22,386 bases of DNA from Halomonas halophila (lineage in GTDB: Bacteria; Pseudomonadota; Gammaproteobacteria; Pseudomonadales; Halomonadaceae), in the NCBI GenBank assembly GCA_002433675.1, contig DJIP01000216.1, positions 1 through 22,386 on the forward strand. The letters run 5' to 3'. Below are positions 6,255 through 15,413 of this stretch, piece by piece. The notes beneath the pieces are model-generated. The model saw only the letters and a program-made list of their open reading frames with translations, was not told where the DNA came from and did not search any database. The first letter of the stretch is position 1. The number at the start of each line of letters is the position of its first letter. The translations under genes and the position numbers were made by a program.

Positions 6255-7502
6255 CTACTCAACGATGCGATCGATGGAAATTTCGACCGGCGAGTCCGAC
6301 TCGCCGAGTGTCACCGGTCCCGCCTCGCCGACAAGATCGCCTAGCTGCGGGGTAGCTTCGCCCGATGCGGAGACGCGCACCGTCAGGCGCACCTCATTGA
6401 CTTGGGAGAGTCGCGCCCGGGGTGTCATGGCATCGTTGTCGCCCAAGGTCAGCTCGAGTGGCAGGTCGCTAACCGTGACCCGCTCCACCGCCAGTGGCGG
6501 CAATTCACCGGCCACGTCGCGGGCGATGACGAACACCGTGTCGCCCGGCGCGGCCCGCTCGCGGAGCGATTCGGCGAGGCCGACCCTGACCGCGAGCGAC
6601 GCGCCATCCTGCGCGGCCTGATGAGCATCGACCTGGTCGGACGAGGCGTCCAGGCGCTGTTGTGCCACGGCAATGCCCTCCCGCAGCGCCTCCGCCGAGC
6701 CGGGGTCGTCGAAACCGGCGATCGCGCGCCGCCAGTAATCGATGGCCTCTTCATAGCGGGCGCGATCGAAGGCATGGATGCCCAGCATGCCGAGCACGGT
6801 GGGCTGGCGTGGATCCTGACCGAGGATCTCGTCGACCAGTGCCTGGACCTCGTCGGTCAGCGAGCGGTTGGCGACGAAGAATTGGATCTGTGCCAACTGC
6901 GCCAGCAGGGAAGGCTGTCGACCCTCCAGTTCGATCAGGCGCTCGATCGCGGCGATGGCATCACGTCCCCGATTGCCGTCCCGGTACAGCGGAAACAGCG
7001 ACATCCACACCTTGGGATTGTCCGGCTGTCGCTTGGCCTGCTCCTCGAGCCGCTCGATCAGCATCGTCAGCGAGCCGTCAGGCGAGTTGCGCACCTCCTG
7101 ATGCACGGCATACAGTGCCAGATCGCCCTCCGCGCCTTCCCGCTGATACCAGAGCAGACTGGCCACCACCAACGCCACCATCACCAGCGGTACCAATAGT
7201 CGGCCGGCCTGGGGCGACTCAAGCGGTGTGCGGCGGCGTACCTGGGTATCCTCGAGCAGGCTGCGTTCGAGCTCCAGCCGACCCTCCTCGACTCGCGCGG
7301 TGTCGAGCTCGCCGCGTGCATGGGCCGTTTCCAGCGAGGCCAGGCGCTGACGATAGACCGCCACGTTCTGTGCATCGGTGCGCTGCTTGGCTTCGAAGGC
7401 CTGCTGAGCATCGTGCAGCGGGCGGGTCCGTCTCAGCGGCAGGATCACGAGCCACAGGGCAGGCAACAGTACCAGGGCGATGCCCAACCAGAGCAGATTC
7501 AT
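6255..7502 (-). CDS. ccmI: Cytochrome c biogenesis factor CcmI
   Basis: A 415-residue protein of the CcmI/CycH family, the apocytochrome c chaperone of System I. It has an N-terminal membrane helix, a coiled-coil region rich in Arg, Glu and Gln (about residues 35-85), a second membrane helix (LLVPLVMVALVVASLLWY), then a periplasmic part with TPR-like repeats (QPDNPKVWMSLFPLYRD, ARYEEAIDYWRRAI) and a C-terminal beta-rich domain (SLAVRVGLAESL...GDTVFVIAR) usual for gammaproteobacterial CcmI. CcmI binds apocytochrome tails and hands them to CcmH and CcmF. The ATG overlaps the ccmH stop by 4 nt, so translation is coupled. Confidence 0.93.
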   Translation of the reverse strand: MNLLWLGIALVLLPALWLVILPLRRTRPLHDAQQAFEAKQRTDAQNVAVYRQRLASLETAHARGELDTARVEEGRLELERSLLEDTQVRRRTPLESPQAGRLLVPLVMVALVVASLLWYQREGAEGDLALYAVHQEVRNSPDGSLTMLIERLEEQAKRQPDNPKVWMSLFPLYRDGNRGRDAIAAIERLIELEGRQPSLLAQLAQIQFFVANRSLTDEVQALVDEILGQDPRQPTVLGMLGIHAFDRARYEEAIDYWRRAIAGFDDPGSAEALREGIAVAQQRLDASSDQVDAHQAAQDGASLAVRVGLAESLRERAAPGDTVFVIARDVAGELPPLAVERVTVSDLPLELTLGDNDAMTPRARLSQVNEVRLTVRVSASGEATPQLGDLVGEAGPVTLGESDSPVEISIDRIVE

Positions 7503-7975
7503 TTGCTCCCCTCGCGGTTAATCAGGGCGTTGAGGCGCTCGCGCTCCTCGGCGCTGAGCGCTCGAACCCGGACATGCTTTCGTTTGCGGACGAAGACCGC
7601 CACGATCAGCCCGCCGATTAATACCAGCGCGGCCGGCAGTCCCCACAGCAGCCAGGTACGCTCGTCGAGTCGCGGGTTATAGAGCACGAACTCACCGAAG
7701 CGCGCGACCATGTAATCGAGGATCTCTTTATCGGATCGCCCGTCGCGTAACAAATCTGCGACGCGTTCGCGCATGTCGGCAGCCACCGGAGAGTTGGAGC
7801 TGTCGATGGCCTGGGCATCGCATTTGGGACAGCGCAATGAGGCAGTAAGATCACGATAGCGTTCGGCCATTACTGGCCTCTCGAAGTCACGCACCTCGAT
7901 AGCCGAATCCGCCAGCACAGGGACCGACGTTATCAACAAGAGCAACAGCAGGCCGGCCCGGGTCATCAACGCCAT
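7499..7975 (-). CDS. ccmH: Cytochrome c biogenesis thiol oxidoreductase CcmH
   Basis: A 158-residue protein with a signal peptide (ending VPVLADS), the diagnostic LRCPKC motif (C49, C52), and a single C-terminal membrane helix (about residues 107-128) followed by a basic cytosolic tail. CcmH reduces or holds the CxxCH cysteines of apocytochrome c before haem attachment by CcmF. Only the N-terminal-type CcmH domain is present; the CcmI-like part is the separate next gene, the usual split arrangement. The start overlaps the end of ccmG by 10 nt and has GAGGTGGG immediately upstream. Confidence 0.95.
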   Translation of the reverse strand: MALMTRAGLLLLLLITSVPVLADSAIEVRDFERPVMAERYRDLTASLRCPKCDAQAIDSSNSPVAADMRERVADLLRDGRSDKEILDYMVARFGEFVLYNPRLDERTWLLWGLPAALVLIGGLIVAVFVRKRKHVRVRALSAEERERLNALINREGSK

Positions 7976-8490
7976 CTGCCCACCTCCTGCACGACACGTT
8001 CGACATCCTCGGGAGTGATATAGCCCGTGTGCTTATAGCGAATGATGCCCTCGGCATCGACGAGGAAGGTCTCCGGCACACCGTAGACGCCGAGCTCGAA
8101 CCCCAGGTCGCCATCCGGATCGAAGATATTGACTTCGAAGGGGTCGCCGAACTCGTCGAGAAACTCCCGCCCCTTGACGCGGGTGTCCTTGTAGTTGATG
8201 CCGACCAAGCGCACGCCGCGCTCAGCGAGTGTCAGCAGCTGGGGCATTTCCTCCTTGCAGGTCGGGCACCACTCGGCCCAGACATTGACCAGCGTGACCT
8301 GCCCGTGCAACAGCGACTCATCGACCCGGGCACCGGGATCCTTCAGTGTCGAGAGGGAAAAGGCAGGAAACTGCTGGGCTAGCAGTGCCGAATTGCGGGT
8401 ACTGGGATCCATGGCCAAGCCTCGGTAGAGAAAGAAACCCAGTCCCAGGAAAACCAGCAAGGGGAAAAGCAGTAACAGTCGCCGTTTCAT
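7966..8490 (-). CDS. ccmG: Thiol:disulfide interchange protein CcmG (DsbE)
   Basis: A 174-residue membrane-anchored thioredoxin of the CcmG/DsbE family. An N-terminal helix (about 5-22) acts as an uncleaved anchor. The periplasmic domain carries WAEWCPTCKEE (C75, C78), the WCPTC active site characteristic of CcmG, and YGVPETFLVD with the cis-proline. CcmG reduces CcmH or the apocytochrome haem-binding cysteines and takes electrons from DsbD or CcdA, both of which have counterparts in the window. The ATG overlaps the ccmF stop by 4 nt. Confidence 0.96.
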   Translation of the reverse strand: MKRRLLLLFPLLVFLGLGFFLYRGLAMDPSTRNSALLAQQFPAFSLSTLKDPGARVDESLLHGQVTLVNVWAEWCPTCKEEMPQLLTLAERGVRLVGINYKDTRVKGREFLDEFGDPFEVNIFDPDGDLGFELGVYGVPETFLVDAEGIIRYKHTGYITPEDVERVVQEVGRWR

Positions 8491-10475
8491 GTATGGACCT
8501 CACGGAGGAGAGTGGAGTCAGCTGCCACTGAGCGCTGACGCCGATAGCGACGGTCCGCCACCGCCAGCAGACCGCCAGTGGCCATCAACAACGCCCCCAG
8601 CCAGAGCCAGCGTACGAACGGCTTGATCTGGATTCGCATGGCCCAGGCACCGTCACCCAAGTCTTCGCCCAGCGCCACGTAAATGTCCTGCAGCAGCCCA
8701 GGGCGCAGGGCGACGTCGGTCATGGGCTGACCGCGGGCAATATACAATCGCTTCTCGGGCCGTAGGGTGGTGACATGCTGGCCATCACGTGCCACCTCAA
8801 GGGCTGCCGTATCGGCCAGGAAATTGGGACCGCGGCGCTCGCTCAGGTCGGTCATGGTGAAGCTGTAGCCGCCTATCTCGACACGCTCCCCCACGGCAAG
8901 ACGTACGTTACGCTCGATGGCATAGTTCGACACCATGGCCACGCCCACGATGGTGATGGCCATGCCCAGATGGCCGACTACCATGCCCCAATGCGCCAGC
9001 GACAGCTTGCGCAAGCCGGCCAGGGGTGAGGAGGCATGGCGGGTCTTGTCGAACAGGTCACGCATCAACGCCAGCACGACCCACAGGGCCATGACCAGCC
9101 CCAGCGCCACGGCGGCGTTCCATTCTCCGCCGTAGAGGAACGGAACCGCCGCCGCCATGATCAGCGCGGCGATGCCGGACCAAAGTAGTCGGCGCATCAA
9201 CTCGCGCCCCGCCATCTGCTTCCAGCGCGCCACGGGGCCTAGCCCCATGAAGGCGCACAGCAGCACGGTCAGCGGCACGAATAGCGTATTGAAGTACGGT
9301 GGGCCGACGCTGATCTTGCCCAGCCCCAGGGCATCGAGAATCAGCGGATAGACCGTGCCCAGCAAAACGGTCACGGTCATGACGACCAAGAGGATATTAT
9401 TGATCAGCAACAGCGCATCACGAGACAACCAGCCGAAGCCCACATTGCCGCTCATCCGCGGCGCACGCAGGGCAAAGATCAGCAAGGAAGCGCCCACCGT
9501 GAACCCCAGCAGTGCCAGAATGAAGATGCCCCGTGACGGGTCATTGGCGAAGGCATGCACCGACGTCAGCACCCCGGAGCGCACCAGGAAGGTGCCCAGC
9601 AGCGACAGCGAAAAGGTAAAGATCGCCAGCAGGGCGGTCCAGCTCTTGAAGGTGCCACGCTTTTCCGTGACCGCCAGCGAATGGATGAGCGCCGTCCCGG
9701 TCAGCCAGGGCAGGAACGAGGCGTTCTCCACCGGGTCCCAAAACCACCAGCCGCCCCACCCCAGCTCGTAGTAGGCCCACCAACTACCCAGCGCGATGCC
9801 CATGGTGAGGAAGGCCCAAGCAATATTGGTCCAGGGCCGCACCCAGCGTGTCCAGGCGGCATCGAGCCGCCCTCCCAGCAAGGCAGCGATGGCAAAGGCG
9901 AAAGCCACCGAGAAGCCCACATAGCCCATATAGAGCATGGGAGGATGGAGGATCAGCCCGACGTCCTGTAGCAGCGGGTTGAGATCGGCGCCGTCCTGAG
10001 GCACTCCCGGCAGCAGACGTTCGAAAGGGCTCGAGGTGATCAGGATGAACAGCAAGAATCCGGTGCTGACCATGCCCATGACCCCCAGGACACGGGCCAG
10101 CATGTCACGCGGCAGGTTGCGCGAGAACAGGCTGACGGCGAAGCCCCAGCCGCTGAGGATCAGGCTCCATAGCAGCACCGAGCCTTCGTGCCCCCCCCAC
10201 ACCGCCGTGAGCTTGTAATACCACGGCAGCATCGAGTTGGAGTTGTTGGCCACATAGGACACGCTGAAATCGTCGAGCAGGAAGCTCGCGGTCAGGCTGG
10301 CATAGGCCACCAGCAAGAAGGCGAACTGCCCCCATGCCATGGGCTCGGCGAAGGCCATCCAGAGTGGGCGGCGGAGCGTGACGCCCGCTAACGGAGTCAG
10401 CGCCTGTATAAACGCCAGGCCCAGCGCCATGATCAGCGCGAAGAGACCGAGTTCAGGAATGATTTTGACGAGCAT
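8487..10475 (-). CDS. ccmF: Cytochrome c haem lyase subunit CcmF
   Basis: A 662-residue polytopic membrane protein of the haem-handling CcmF/NrfE family. The tryptophan-rich haem-binding motif is intact (WGGWWFWDPVENASF), and conserved histidine-bearing segments occur around it (KLTAVWGGHEGSVLLW and LIHSLAVTEKRG). CcmF takes haem from holo-CcmE and ligates it to apocytochrome c with CcmH and CcmI. Length and motifs are normal, so this is a full gene. CcmABCDE are not in the window, so haem delivery would have to come from a set elsewhere. It follows the VTT-domain gene by 60 nt; its own ribosome site is weak. Confidence 0.96.
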   Translation of the reverse strand: MLVKIIPELGLFALIMALGLAFIQALTPLAGVTLRRPLWMAFAEPMAWGQFAFLLVAYASLTASFLLDDFSVSYVANNSNSMLPWYYKLTAVWGGHEGSVLLWSLILSGWGFAVSLFSRNLPRDMLARVLGVMGMVSTGFLLFILITSSPFERLLPGVPQDGADLNPLLQDVGLILHPPMLYMGYVGFSVAFAFAIAALLGGRLDAAWTRWVRPWTNIAWAFLTMGIALGSWWAYYELGWGGWWFWDPVENASFLPWLTGTALIHSLAVTEKRGTFKSWTALLAIFTFSLSLLGTFLVRSGVLTSVHAFANDPSRGIFILALLGFTVGASLLIFALRAPRMSGNVGFGWLSRDALLLINNILLVVMTVTVLLGTVYPLILDALGLGKISVGPPYFNTLFVPLTVLLCAFMGLGPVARWKQMAGRELMRRLLWSGIAALIMAAAVPFLYGGEWNAAVALGLVMALWVVLALMRDLFDKTRHASSPLAGLRKLSLAHWGMVVGHLGMAITIVGVAMVSNYAIERNVRLAVGERVEIGGYSFTMTDLSERRGPNFLADTAALEVARDGQHVTTLRPEKRLYIARGQPMTDVALRPGLLQDIYVALGEDLGDGAWAMRIQIKPFVRWLWLGALLMATGGLLAVADRRYRRQRSVAADSTLLREVHT

Positions 10476-10535
10476 AGGGATTCCATCTTGAGTCGCGTGA
10501 TTTCTTGGGGCGAGGCGATCGGCCTCGGCAGCCCA

Positions 10536-11261
10536 TCAATTCGAGCTAGTCCGTCGCTTTCGATGCCGAGTCCAAACGAGTTTCGCCAGGAGCGGCAGGA
10601 GCGTGACCCCACTGGCCAGGATCAGCGCGACCGTGAGGCCGCGGGAGTCGGCGGTAATCAGGACTTCGCCGAACATGACGATCAGGTACGCCGTCGGAAG
10701 TACGCCGGCCAGCGTGGCAATCAAGAAACGCCAGAAGGCCAGCGGTGTCAGGCCCGCCGCATAGCTGACGGCATCGAATGAAATAAATGGCACCAAACGC
10801 GAGGCGAAAACGAAAAGCATCAACCCTGTCTGAGAGCGCTCCTTTCCCAGCCAATCCAACATAGGACGTATGCGCGACCAGCGATGGATCACCTCGCAGC
10901 CAAGCAGGCGGGCAATGCCGAAGGCGAGCAACGCGCCGGCCTCGGCACCGATGACCACATACGCCGTCCCCCATAGAGGGCCGTAGATCGCACCGGCCAC
11001 CATGGCGATCGGCCCACTGGGTATCGGGCTCATGACAATGGCCGCTATCATCATGGCGATAATGGTCAATGGCCCCCAGCCCCCCAACTGGCCAACCCAC
11101 TCACGCAGAGCCTGCTTATTGGTGAGCGTCGATAAGGCACCGGTCTCCATCAGGATCCAATAGAGGGTCACCAAGCCAATCAGCACAGAAGCTCCCAATA
11201 TGAGCCTGTGCTTTACACCGAGCGTGCTTGCCATACTCATCTCAGTTGTGTGAGATGACAT
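10536..11261 (-). CDS. TVP38/TMEM64 (VTT-domain, DedA-like) membrane protein
   Basis: A 241-residue membrane protein of the VTT/SNARE-associated family. It has the family core: a re-entrant region MSPIPSGPIAMVAGAIYGPLWG, then FASRLVPFISFDAVSYAAGLTPLAFWRF, where Arg and Pro-Phe-Asp-type residues are conserved. Members of the wider DedA group act in lipid or ion movement across the membrane; the role of TVP38 proteins in metal islands is unknown. The N-terminus is uncertain because three ATGs (11261, 11240 and 11234) are in frame and no strong ribosome site precedes the first. Alternating copies of a 7-mer overlap the start (see the repeat at 11238-11265). It sits 30 nt after dsbG. Confidence 0.87.
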   Translation of the reverse strand: MSSHTTEMSMASTLGVKHRLILGASVLIGLVTLYWILMETGALSTLTNKQALREWVGQLGGWGPLTIIAMMIAAIVMSPIPSGPIAMVAGAIYGPLWGTAYVVIGAEAGALLAFGIARLLGCEVIHRWSRIRPMLDWLGKERSQTGLMLFVFASRLVPFISFDAVSYAAGLTPLAFWRFLIATLAGVLPTAYLIVMFGEVLITADSRGLTVALILASGVTLLPLLAKLVWTRHRKRRTSSN

Positions 11262-11265
11262 CTCA
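11238..11265. repeat. Three alternating 7-mer half-sites over a start codon
   Basis: CATCTCA (11238-11244), TGAGATG (11251-11257) and CATCTCA (11259-11265) form two competing inverted repeats, with 6-nt and 1-nt centres. They span the first ATG of the VTT-domain gene. In RNA the middle copy can pair with either neighbour, hiding or freeing the start region; in DNA they could be an operator. No regulator can be named. Confidence 0.45.
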
Positions 11266-11291
11266 TGTCACCCCTGTGCCGTTATGGCGTG

Positions 11292-12137
11292 TCATTCGAC
11301 ACCCAATATGTCGCGAAGCCGGTCGGTCGACACCGCACCATTGATGCGCTGCACATTACCTTCTTCATCGCGGTAATAGCTGGTCGGCGTTCCCGTGGCG
11401 CCGGCCTCGCGCATGAGCTGGGCATGCCGCCTAAGAAGCGCTCGACTCTCCTCCGACGGCACCACCGGACTGATGCCGCCATTGCGGAAGTTCAATTCAT
11501 GGGTTTCGAGGGCTTTGGTTGGGTCATTCGACTCAAGGATCGCGGCCGCCTTGCGGAGACTGTCCTCTGACAGAACGCCGACCAGCACATGACGAAGCTG
11601 AAGCTCACCTTGATCGATTAGAGACCGTGAGCTCTTCCACAGCGCATTGCAGTAGGGACAATTGGGGTCGGTCAGCGTATACACGATATGTGACGCACTA
11701 TCAGGTCCTTCCGGAATAAAGCGAGTGTCCTCGAACGCGCTCCAGGTAGCTTCCAGCATCGGTTCCAGCACCAGAGCTTGAAGTTGGTTTTCCATTACAG
11801 CGTTGCCCTGAGGATCAATTAAGGTACCGATGATGGCGTGGTCGGAAGTGGAGGGAATATAAGCCGCCACGGGCTCATTATCATAGGACAAGGCATAACC
11901 TTGTATATCTCCCGGGGCATTAAAGGTTCCGTGGAATTTGAGTCCTTGATCCAATAATGCCGTAATCGATGCGGGTAGGGGGGCTCCCGTATCGGCTGTA
12001 CTAATGGCCTGGTGGCCGTCAAGAGAATCGCCCCCCGTTTCCTCCGCCAGAGCGGGGAGCGTAATGAGACCGAACAGCCCTACAACAGCAAGGCAATAAG
12101 TGGAGTAGATGATTTTCTTCATGAACGGCCTCTTCAT
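11292..12137 (-). CDS. dsbG: Thiol:disulfide isomerase/reductase DsbG-like
   Basis: A 281-residue periplasmic protein of the DsbC/DsbG group. A signal peptide (to about LPALAEE) is followed by an N-terminal dimerisation-type region (about 50-130, with ALSYDNEPVAAYI) and a thioredoxin domain with DPNCPYCNALW: the active site CPYC (C160-C163) is the DsbG form rather than the CGYC of DsbC. The cis-proline loop reads ATGTPTSYY. DsbG protects single periplasmic cysteines from over-oxidation and is reduced by DsbD; copper-driven thiol oxidation would make it useful here. ATG at 12137 is listed; ATG at 12122 has a better AAGAGG site and gives an equally good signal peptide (MKKIIYSTYC). Confidence 0.9.
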   Translation of the reverse strand: MKRPFMKKIIYSTYCLAVVGLFGLITLPALAEETGGDSLDGHQAISTADTGAPLPASITALLDQGLKFHGTFNAPGDIQGYALSYDNEPVAAYIPSTSDHAIIGTLIDPQGNAVMENQLQALVLEPMLEATWSAFEDTRFIPEGPDSASHIVYTLTDPNCPYCNALWKSSRSLIDQGELQLRHVLVGVLSEDSLRKAAAILESNDPTKALETHELNFRNGGISPVVPSEESRALLRRHAQLMREAGATGTPTSYYRDEEGNVQRINGAVSTDRLRDILGVE

Positions 12138-12185
12138 CGCTCTCTGATCAACCCGGGGAATCGAACCTGTCGTAGCGATTGGTTG

Positions 12186-12320
12186 TCAGCTATCACGCTT
12201 CTTTCCGAAGAACAGATACTTGGCGAGCGCGGCGACGCCAAGCACCAACGCAATAATCAGCAGGATGGAAATGAGCCCCATCCCCGCCATCCCCCACGTG
12301 CATGCTTCGCTTCCCATCAT
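12186..12320 (-). CDS. 44-residue membrane micro-protein
   Basis: A short gene between copA and dsbG. The sequence begins MMGSEACTWGMAGMG, then has one hydrophobic helix (LISILLIIALVLGVAALAKYLFF) and a basic end GKKRDS. AGGAG sits about 7 nt before the double ATG at 12320 and a TGA closes the frame at 12186. The Met and Cys in the first 14 residues, on the likely periplasmic side, could bind Cu(I). The gap to copA is 26 nt, so it is almost surely translated from the same message. I recognise no named family; possible roles are a CopA regulator or a small copper-binding membrane peptide (inference). Confidence 0.75.
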   Translation of the reverse strand: MMGSEACTWGMAGMGLISILLIIALVLGVAALAKYLFFGKKRDS

Positions 12321-12346
12321 CTTGGTCTCCTATTAAATTTTGCTAC

Positions 12347-14836
12347 TCAGACTTGGTGGGCCCGAACCGCCTGGGGTTCACCGCTCGTCACCGGCGAAGC
12401 GTCATCGATATCCGGCGTGAAGCGGCGTAGCCGCAACGAGTTGGTCAACACGAAGACGCTGGAGACGCTCATGGCGGCTGCCGCCAGCATGGGGCTGAGC
12501 AATACGCCGATGAACGGATAGAGCACGCCCGCCGCCACGGGGATCAGCGCCACGTTGTAGCCATAGGCCCAGACGAAATTCCCGATGATGGTCCGGTGGG
12601 TGCGCTTGGAGAGTGCCACGGCATTGACGATGCCCCGCAGGTCGCCACGCATCAGCACGATATCACCGGCCTCGATGGCGATATCCGTCCCGGTACCGAT
12701 GGCGATGCCCACGTCTGCCTGCGCCAACGCCGGCGCATCGTTGATCCCGTCGCCCACGAAGGCGACCTTACCGCCCTCGGCCTGTAGTCGCTTGATCTCG
12801 TCTGCCTTCTGGTCAGGCAGCACCTCGGCGAGTACGCGCTGAATGCCGACCTGTCGGGCGATGGCGTCGGCGGTGGCGCGGTTGTCGCCGGTGAGCATCG
12901 CCACTTCCAGCCCCAGCGCCTTGAGTGCTGAAATGGCTTCGGCCGAGCCCTCCTTGAGCGGATCGGCCACCGCGATGACCGCGGCGAGTCGGCCGTCCAC
13001 CGCGGCATAGAGGGGGCTCTTGGCATCCTCGGCAAGCGCCTTGGCGCGCTCTTCCGCCTTGCCGAGCCCAATCCCGAGCCGGTTCATGTAGCGATCGGCC
13101 CCTACGTAAAGCCGGTGACCGGCGACGTCGGCTTCGATGCCGTAGCCCGGCTCGGCGCTGAAATGGCTGACGGCCGGCAGCTCGAGTCCACGCGCCTGGG
13201 CGCCGCGCACGATGGCATCGGCGATGGGGTGCTCGCTCTGGGCTTCCACTGCCGCGACCAGTCGCAGCACCTCATTCTCGTGCCCCTCGATCACTTCGAA
13301 GTCGGTCAGCTCGGGGCGACCCTGAGTCAGGGTGCCGGTCTTGTCCAGCACGACGGTATCCATCTTGGCCAGCGTCTCGAGCGCCGCGCCCTTGCGAAAC
13401 AGCACCCCCATCTCGGCCCCCTTGCCGCTACTGACCATGATCGCAGTCGGGGTGGCCAGGCCCATCGCGCAGGGGCAGGCGATCAGCAGCACACTCACCG
13501 TGGTGACGAAGGCGAAGGACAGCGCCGGGGCCGGCCCGACGGCGAACCACACCCCGAAGGTGATCAGGGCGATGGCGATGACCACGGGCACGAAGACACC
13601 GGCGATCTTGTCGGCCAACTGCTGGATCGGGGGTTTCTCGGCCTGTGCCGCTTCCACCATCTTGACGATCTGTGACAGCACGGTGTCGGCACCGACCCGA
13701 GTGGCGCGGAAGGTAAGCGCGCCGTTCTTGTTGATGGTGCCGCCGACGACTTCGGCATCCTGCTGCTTGGCAACCGGTACCGGTTCGCCACTGATCATCG
13801 ACTCGTCGACGAAGGAATGGCCTTCTTCAACGATGCCATCCACCGGGATACGCTCGCCCGGGCGGGCCAGGATGCGATCGCCGGGCACGACGGCCTCGAT
13901 CGGCACCTCGACCGCTTCGCCATCGCGGATGACGCGGGCGGTTTTCGCCTGCAACTGCAGGAGCTTCTTGATCGCCTCGGAGGTACGGCCTTTGGCGATG
14001 TGCTCGAAGTAGCGTCCCAACAGGATCAGCGTCACGATCACCGCCGCCGCCTCGAAGTAGCTCACGGCGGTATCAGCCGGGAAAAAGCCGGGTACCAGCA
14101 GAGCGGCGACCGAATAGAAGTAGGCGGCGCTCGAGCCGATCATGACCAGACTGTTCATGCCCGGGTTGAGATGTCGAAGTTCGGCATAACCACCGCGATA
14201 GAAGCGCGCCCCGGCATAGAACTGCACGGGCGTGGTCAGCAGCCACTCGACGCCCATCCAGCCGCGATGCGGCATCAGACTCGCCAAGAGCGCATCAAAG
14301 TCGGGAATCACTTTTCCCATGGCGATGATGACCACCGGGATGGTGAGCACTGCCGCGAGAATGACCCGGTGGAGAAGCTGTCGTCCCTCGCGATCCTCGT
14401 CGTCCGCCTGCTGCTGCGACTCGGTTTCCTGCGGTTCATAGCCCGCCTCGCGGATGGCATGCTGAATGCGTGCCAGCGATACGGTCCCCGGCAGGAAACG
14501 GACGAAGGCCTTCTGGGTGGCGAGATTGACACTCACCTCCACCATGCCGGGCAGCTTGCCGAGCGCTCGTTCTATCCGCGAGACGCAGGATCCGCAGCTC
14601 ATGCCGGCGACGGGAATCTCGAGGCTCTCCACCACCGGCTGATAGCCCGCCGTTACGATAGCGTCGAGCAGGCTGGCCGTCGTGGAGCCTCCCTCTATCT
14701 GGATCGCCGCCTTCTGTGTGGCCAGGTTCACCTGAGCGTTAATCACGCCCGGCTGCTGGCCGAGGGCCCGCTCAACCCGTCCGACGCAGGACGCACAGGA
14801 CATGCCCCGAATCTCGATATCGACGTTTTCCGCCAT
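12347..14836 (-). CDS. copA: Cu(I)-exporting P1B-type ATPase CopA
   Basis: An 829-residue intact copper ATPase. Two N-terminal HMA domains carry GMSCASC (C14, C17) and GMSCGSC (C81, C84). The catalytic parts follow in order: the actuator GEP motif (MISGEPVP), the membrane CPC metal site (C454-P-C456 in [11 protein letters not shown]), the phosphorylation site DKTGT (D498), SEHP in the nucleotide domain, and GDGINDAP. The last helices contain [11 protein letters not shown] and MSVSS, the residues that mark the Cu(I) (P1B-1) type. ATG at 14836 is chosen for the GGGGGAG site 6 nt upstream; a TTG at 14851 lies upstream of that site. It exports cytosolic Cu(I) and is 87 nt after a MerR-type regulator gene. 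Confidence 0.96.
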   Translation of the reverse strand: MAENVDIEIRGMSCASCVGRVERALGQQPGVINAQVNLATQKAAIQIEGGSTTASLLDAIVTAGYQPVVESLEIPVAGMSCGSCVSRIERALGKLPGMVEVSVNLATQKAFVRFLPGTVSLARIQHAIREAGYEPQETESQQQADDEDREGRQLLHRVILAAVLTIPVVIIAMGKVIPDFDALLASLMPHRGWMGVEWLLTTPVQFYAGARFYRGGYAELRHLNPGMNSLVMIGSSAAYFYSVAALLVPGFFPADTAVSYFEAAAVIVTLILLGRYFEHIAKGRTSEAIKKLLQLQAKTARVIRDGEAVEVPIEAVVPGDRILARPGERIPVDGIVEEGHSFVDESMISGEPVPVAKQQDAEVVGGTINKNGALTFRATRVGADTVLSQIVKMVEAAQAEKPPIQQLADKIAGVFVPVVIAIALITFGVWFAVGPAPALSFAFVTTVSVLLIACPCAMGLATPTAIMVSSGKGAEMGVLFRKGAALETLAKMDTVVLDKTGTLTQGRPELTDFEVIEGHENEVLRLVAAVEAQSEHPIADAIVRGAQARGLELPAVSHFSAEPGYGIEADVAGHRLYVGADRYMNRLGIGLGKAEERAKALAEDAKSPLYAAVDGRLAAVIAVADPLKEGSAEAISALKALGLEVAMLTGDNRATADAIARQVGIQRVLAEVLPDQKADEIKRLQAEGGKVAFVGDGINDAPALAQADVGIAIGTGTDIAIEAGDIVLMRGDLRGIVNAVALSKRTHRTIIGNFVWAYGYNVALIPVAAGVLYPFIGVLLSPMLAAAAMSVSSVFVLTNSLRLRRFTPDIDDASPVTSGEPQAVRAHQV

Positions 14837-14923
14837 TGCGGTCTCCCCCAACTTGGTTCTTCATCAGCCCAGCGTGCGCGCTTCGGGACTCCTGCGTTAC
14901 ACTGCCAGAAGCGACGAGGCCGC

Positions 14924-15331
14924 TCATTCGTCCCTATCGGCGATGGCGTCGACGATGGGGCAGCCTTCCTGCATCGGTCCTTCGCCTGTACATTCTTCAA
15001 GCGTTTTGGACAGCACAGCCTCGATTTGCGAGAGATGCTTGATCTGCTCGCGAATCTTGTGCAGCTTCTCGCCGGCGATGCGCTTGGCCTGTGCCCGGTC
15101 GCCGTTGGCATCCTGGAGGATCAACAGCTCACGGATCTCGTCGAGCGTAAAGCCCCACTGCTTGGCATGGACGATGAATTGCAACCGGGCCACGGCATCC
15201 AGGGGATAACGCCGATAGTTGGCTTCCGTCCGTGGGGGGGCGGGCATGAGCTTCTCTTTCTCGTAATATCGGATCGCCTGACTGGCGATCCCACTACGTT
15301 CGGCAAGCTCACCGATACTGAGGGTTTGCAT
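14924..15331 (-). CDS. MerR/CueR-like metal-responsive regulator (copy 2)
   Basis: A 135-residue MerR-family activator. Residues 3-70 form the DNA-binding winged helix (IGELAERSGIASQAIRYYEKEKL, then NYRRYP), then a dimer helix and a C-terminal loop with C114 and C124 (ECTGEGPMQEGCPIVDAI). The CPI ending is typical of metal-sensing members. The nine-residue gap between the cysteines is two longer than in CueR, and the position equivalent to the ZntR/MerR cysteine near residue 79 is Arg, so a divalent-type site is not evident. Lying directly upstream of copA, in the same direction, it most likely senses Cu(I) or another monovalent soft metal. Whether it or the regulator at 3684 works the promoter at 16091-16121 cannot be told from sequence. 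Confidence 0.9.
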   Translation of the reverse strand: MQTLSIGELAERSGIASQAIRYYEKEKLMPAPPRTEANYRRYPLDAVARLQFIVHAKQWGFTLDEIRELLILQDANGDRAQAKRIAGEKLHKIREQIKHLSQIEAVLSKTLEECTGEGPMQEGCPIVDAIADRDE

Positions 15332-15366
15332 GGCTTCACCTCTCGTACTGTGAATCGGAGCTTCTA

Positions 15367-15389
15367 GCCGCCCGACTGGGCCGGGCAGC
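15367..15389 (-). terminator. GC-rich hairpin after the peroxiredoxin gene
   Basis: On the minus strand GCTGCCCG-(7 nt)-CGGGCGGC can form an 8-bp stem with one G-U pair, about 25 nt after the peroxiredoxin stop. There is no following U-run, so it is more likely a pause, RNA-stability or partial attenuation element than a strong terminator. Confidence 0.35.
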
Positions 15390-15392
15390 CTG

Positions 15393-15409
15393 AGTCACGA
15401 GTCGTGACT
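15393..15409. repeat. 17-bp perfect inverted repeat
   Basis: AGTCACGA-G-TCGTGACT is perfectly symmetric apart from its centre base. It lies between the peroxiredoxin stop and the second MerR-type gene. The one-base centre makes an RNA hairpin awkward, so a dimeric protein site is possible. It has none of the CCTT...AAGG features of the two MerR-type promoters. Confidence 0.45.
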
Positions 15410-15413
15410 TCGA

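Noticed and set aside
13817..15367. Plus-strand open frame of 516 codons over copA and the second MerR gene
   Set aside because: It is antisense to two clearly recognisable genes, its translation shows no family motif, and it reflects the high GC content.
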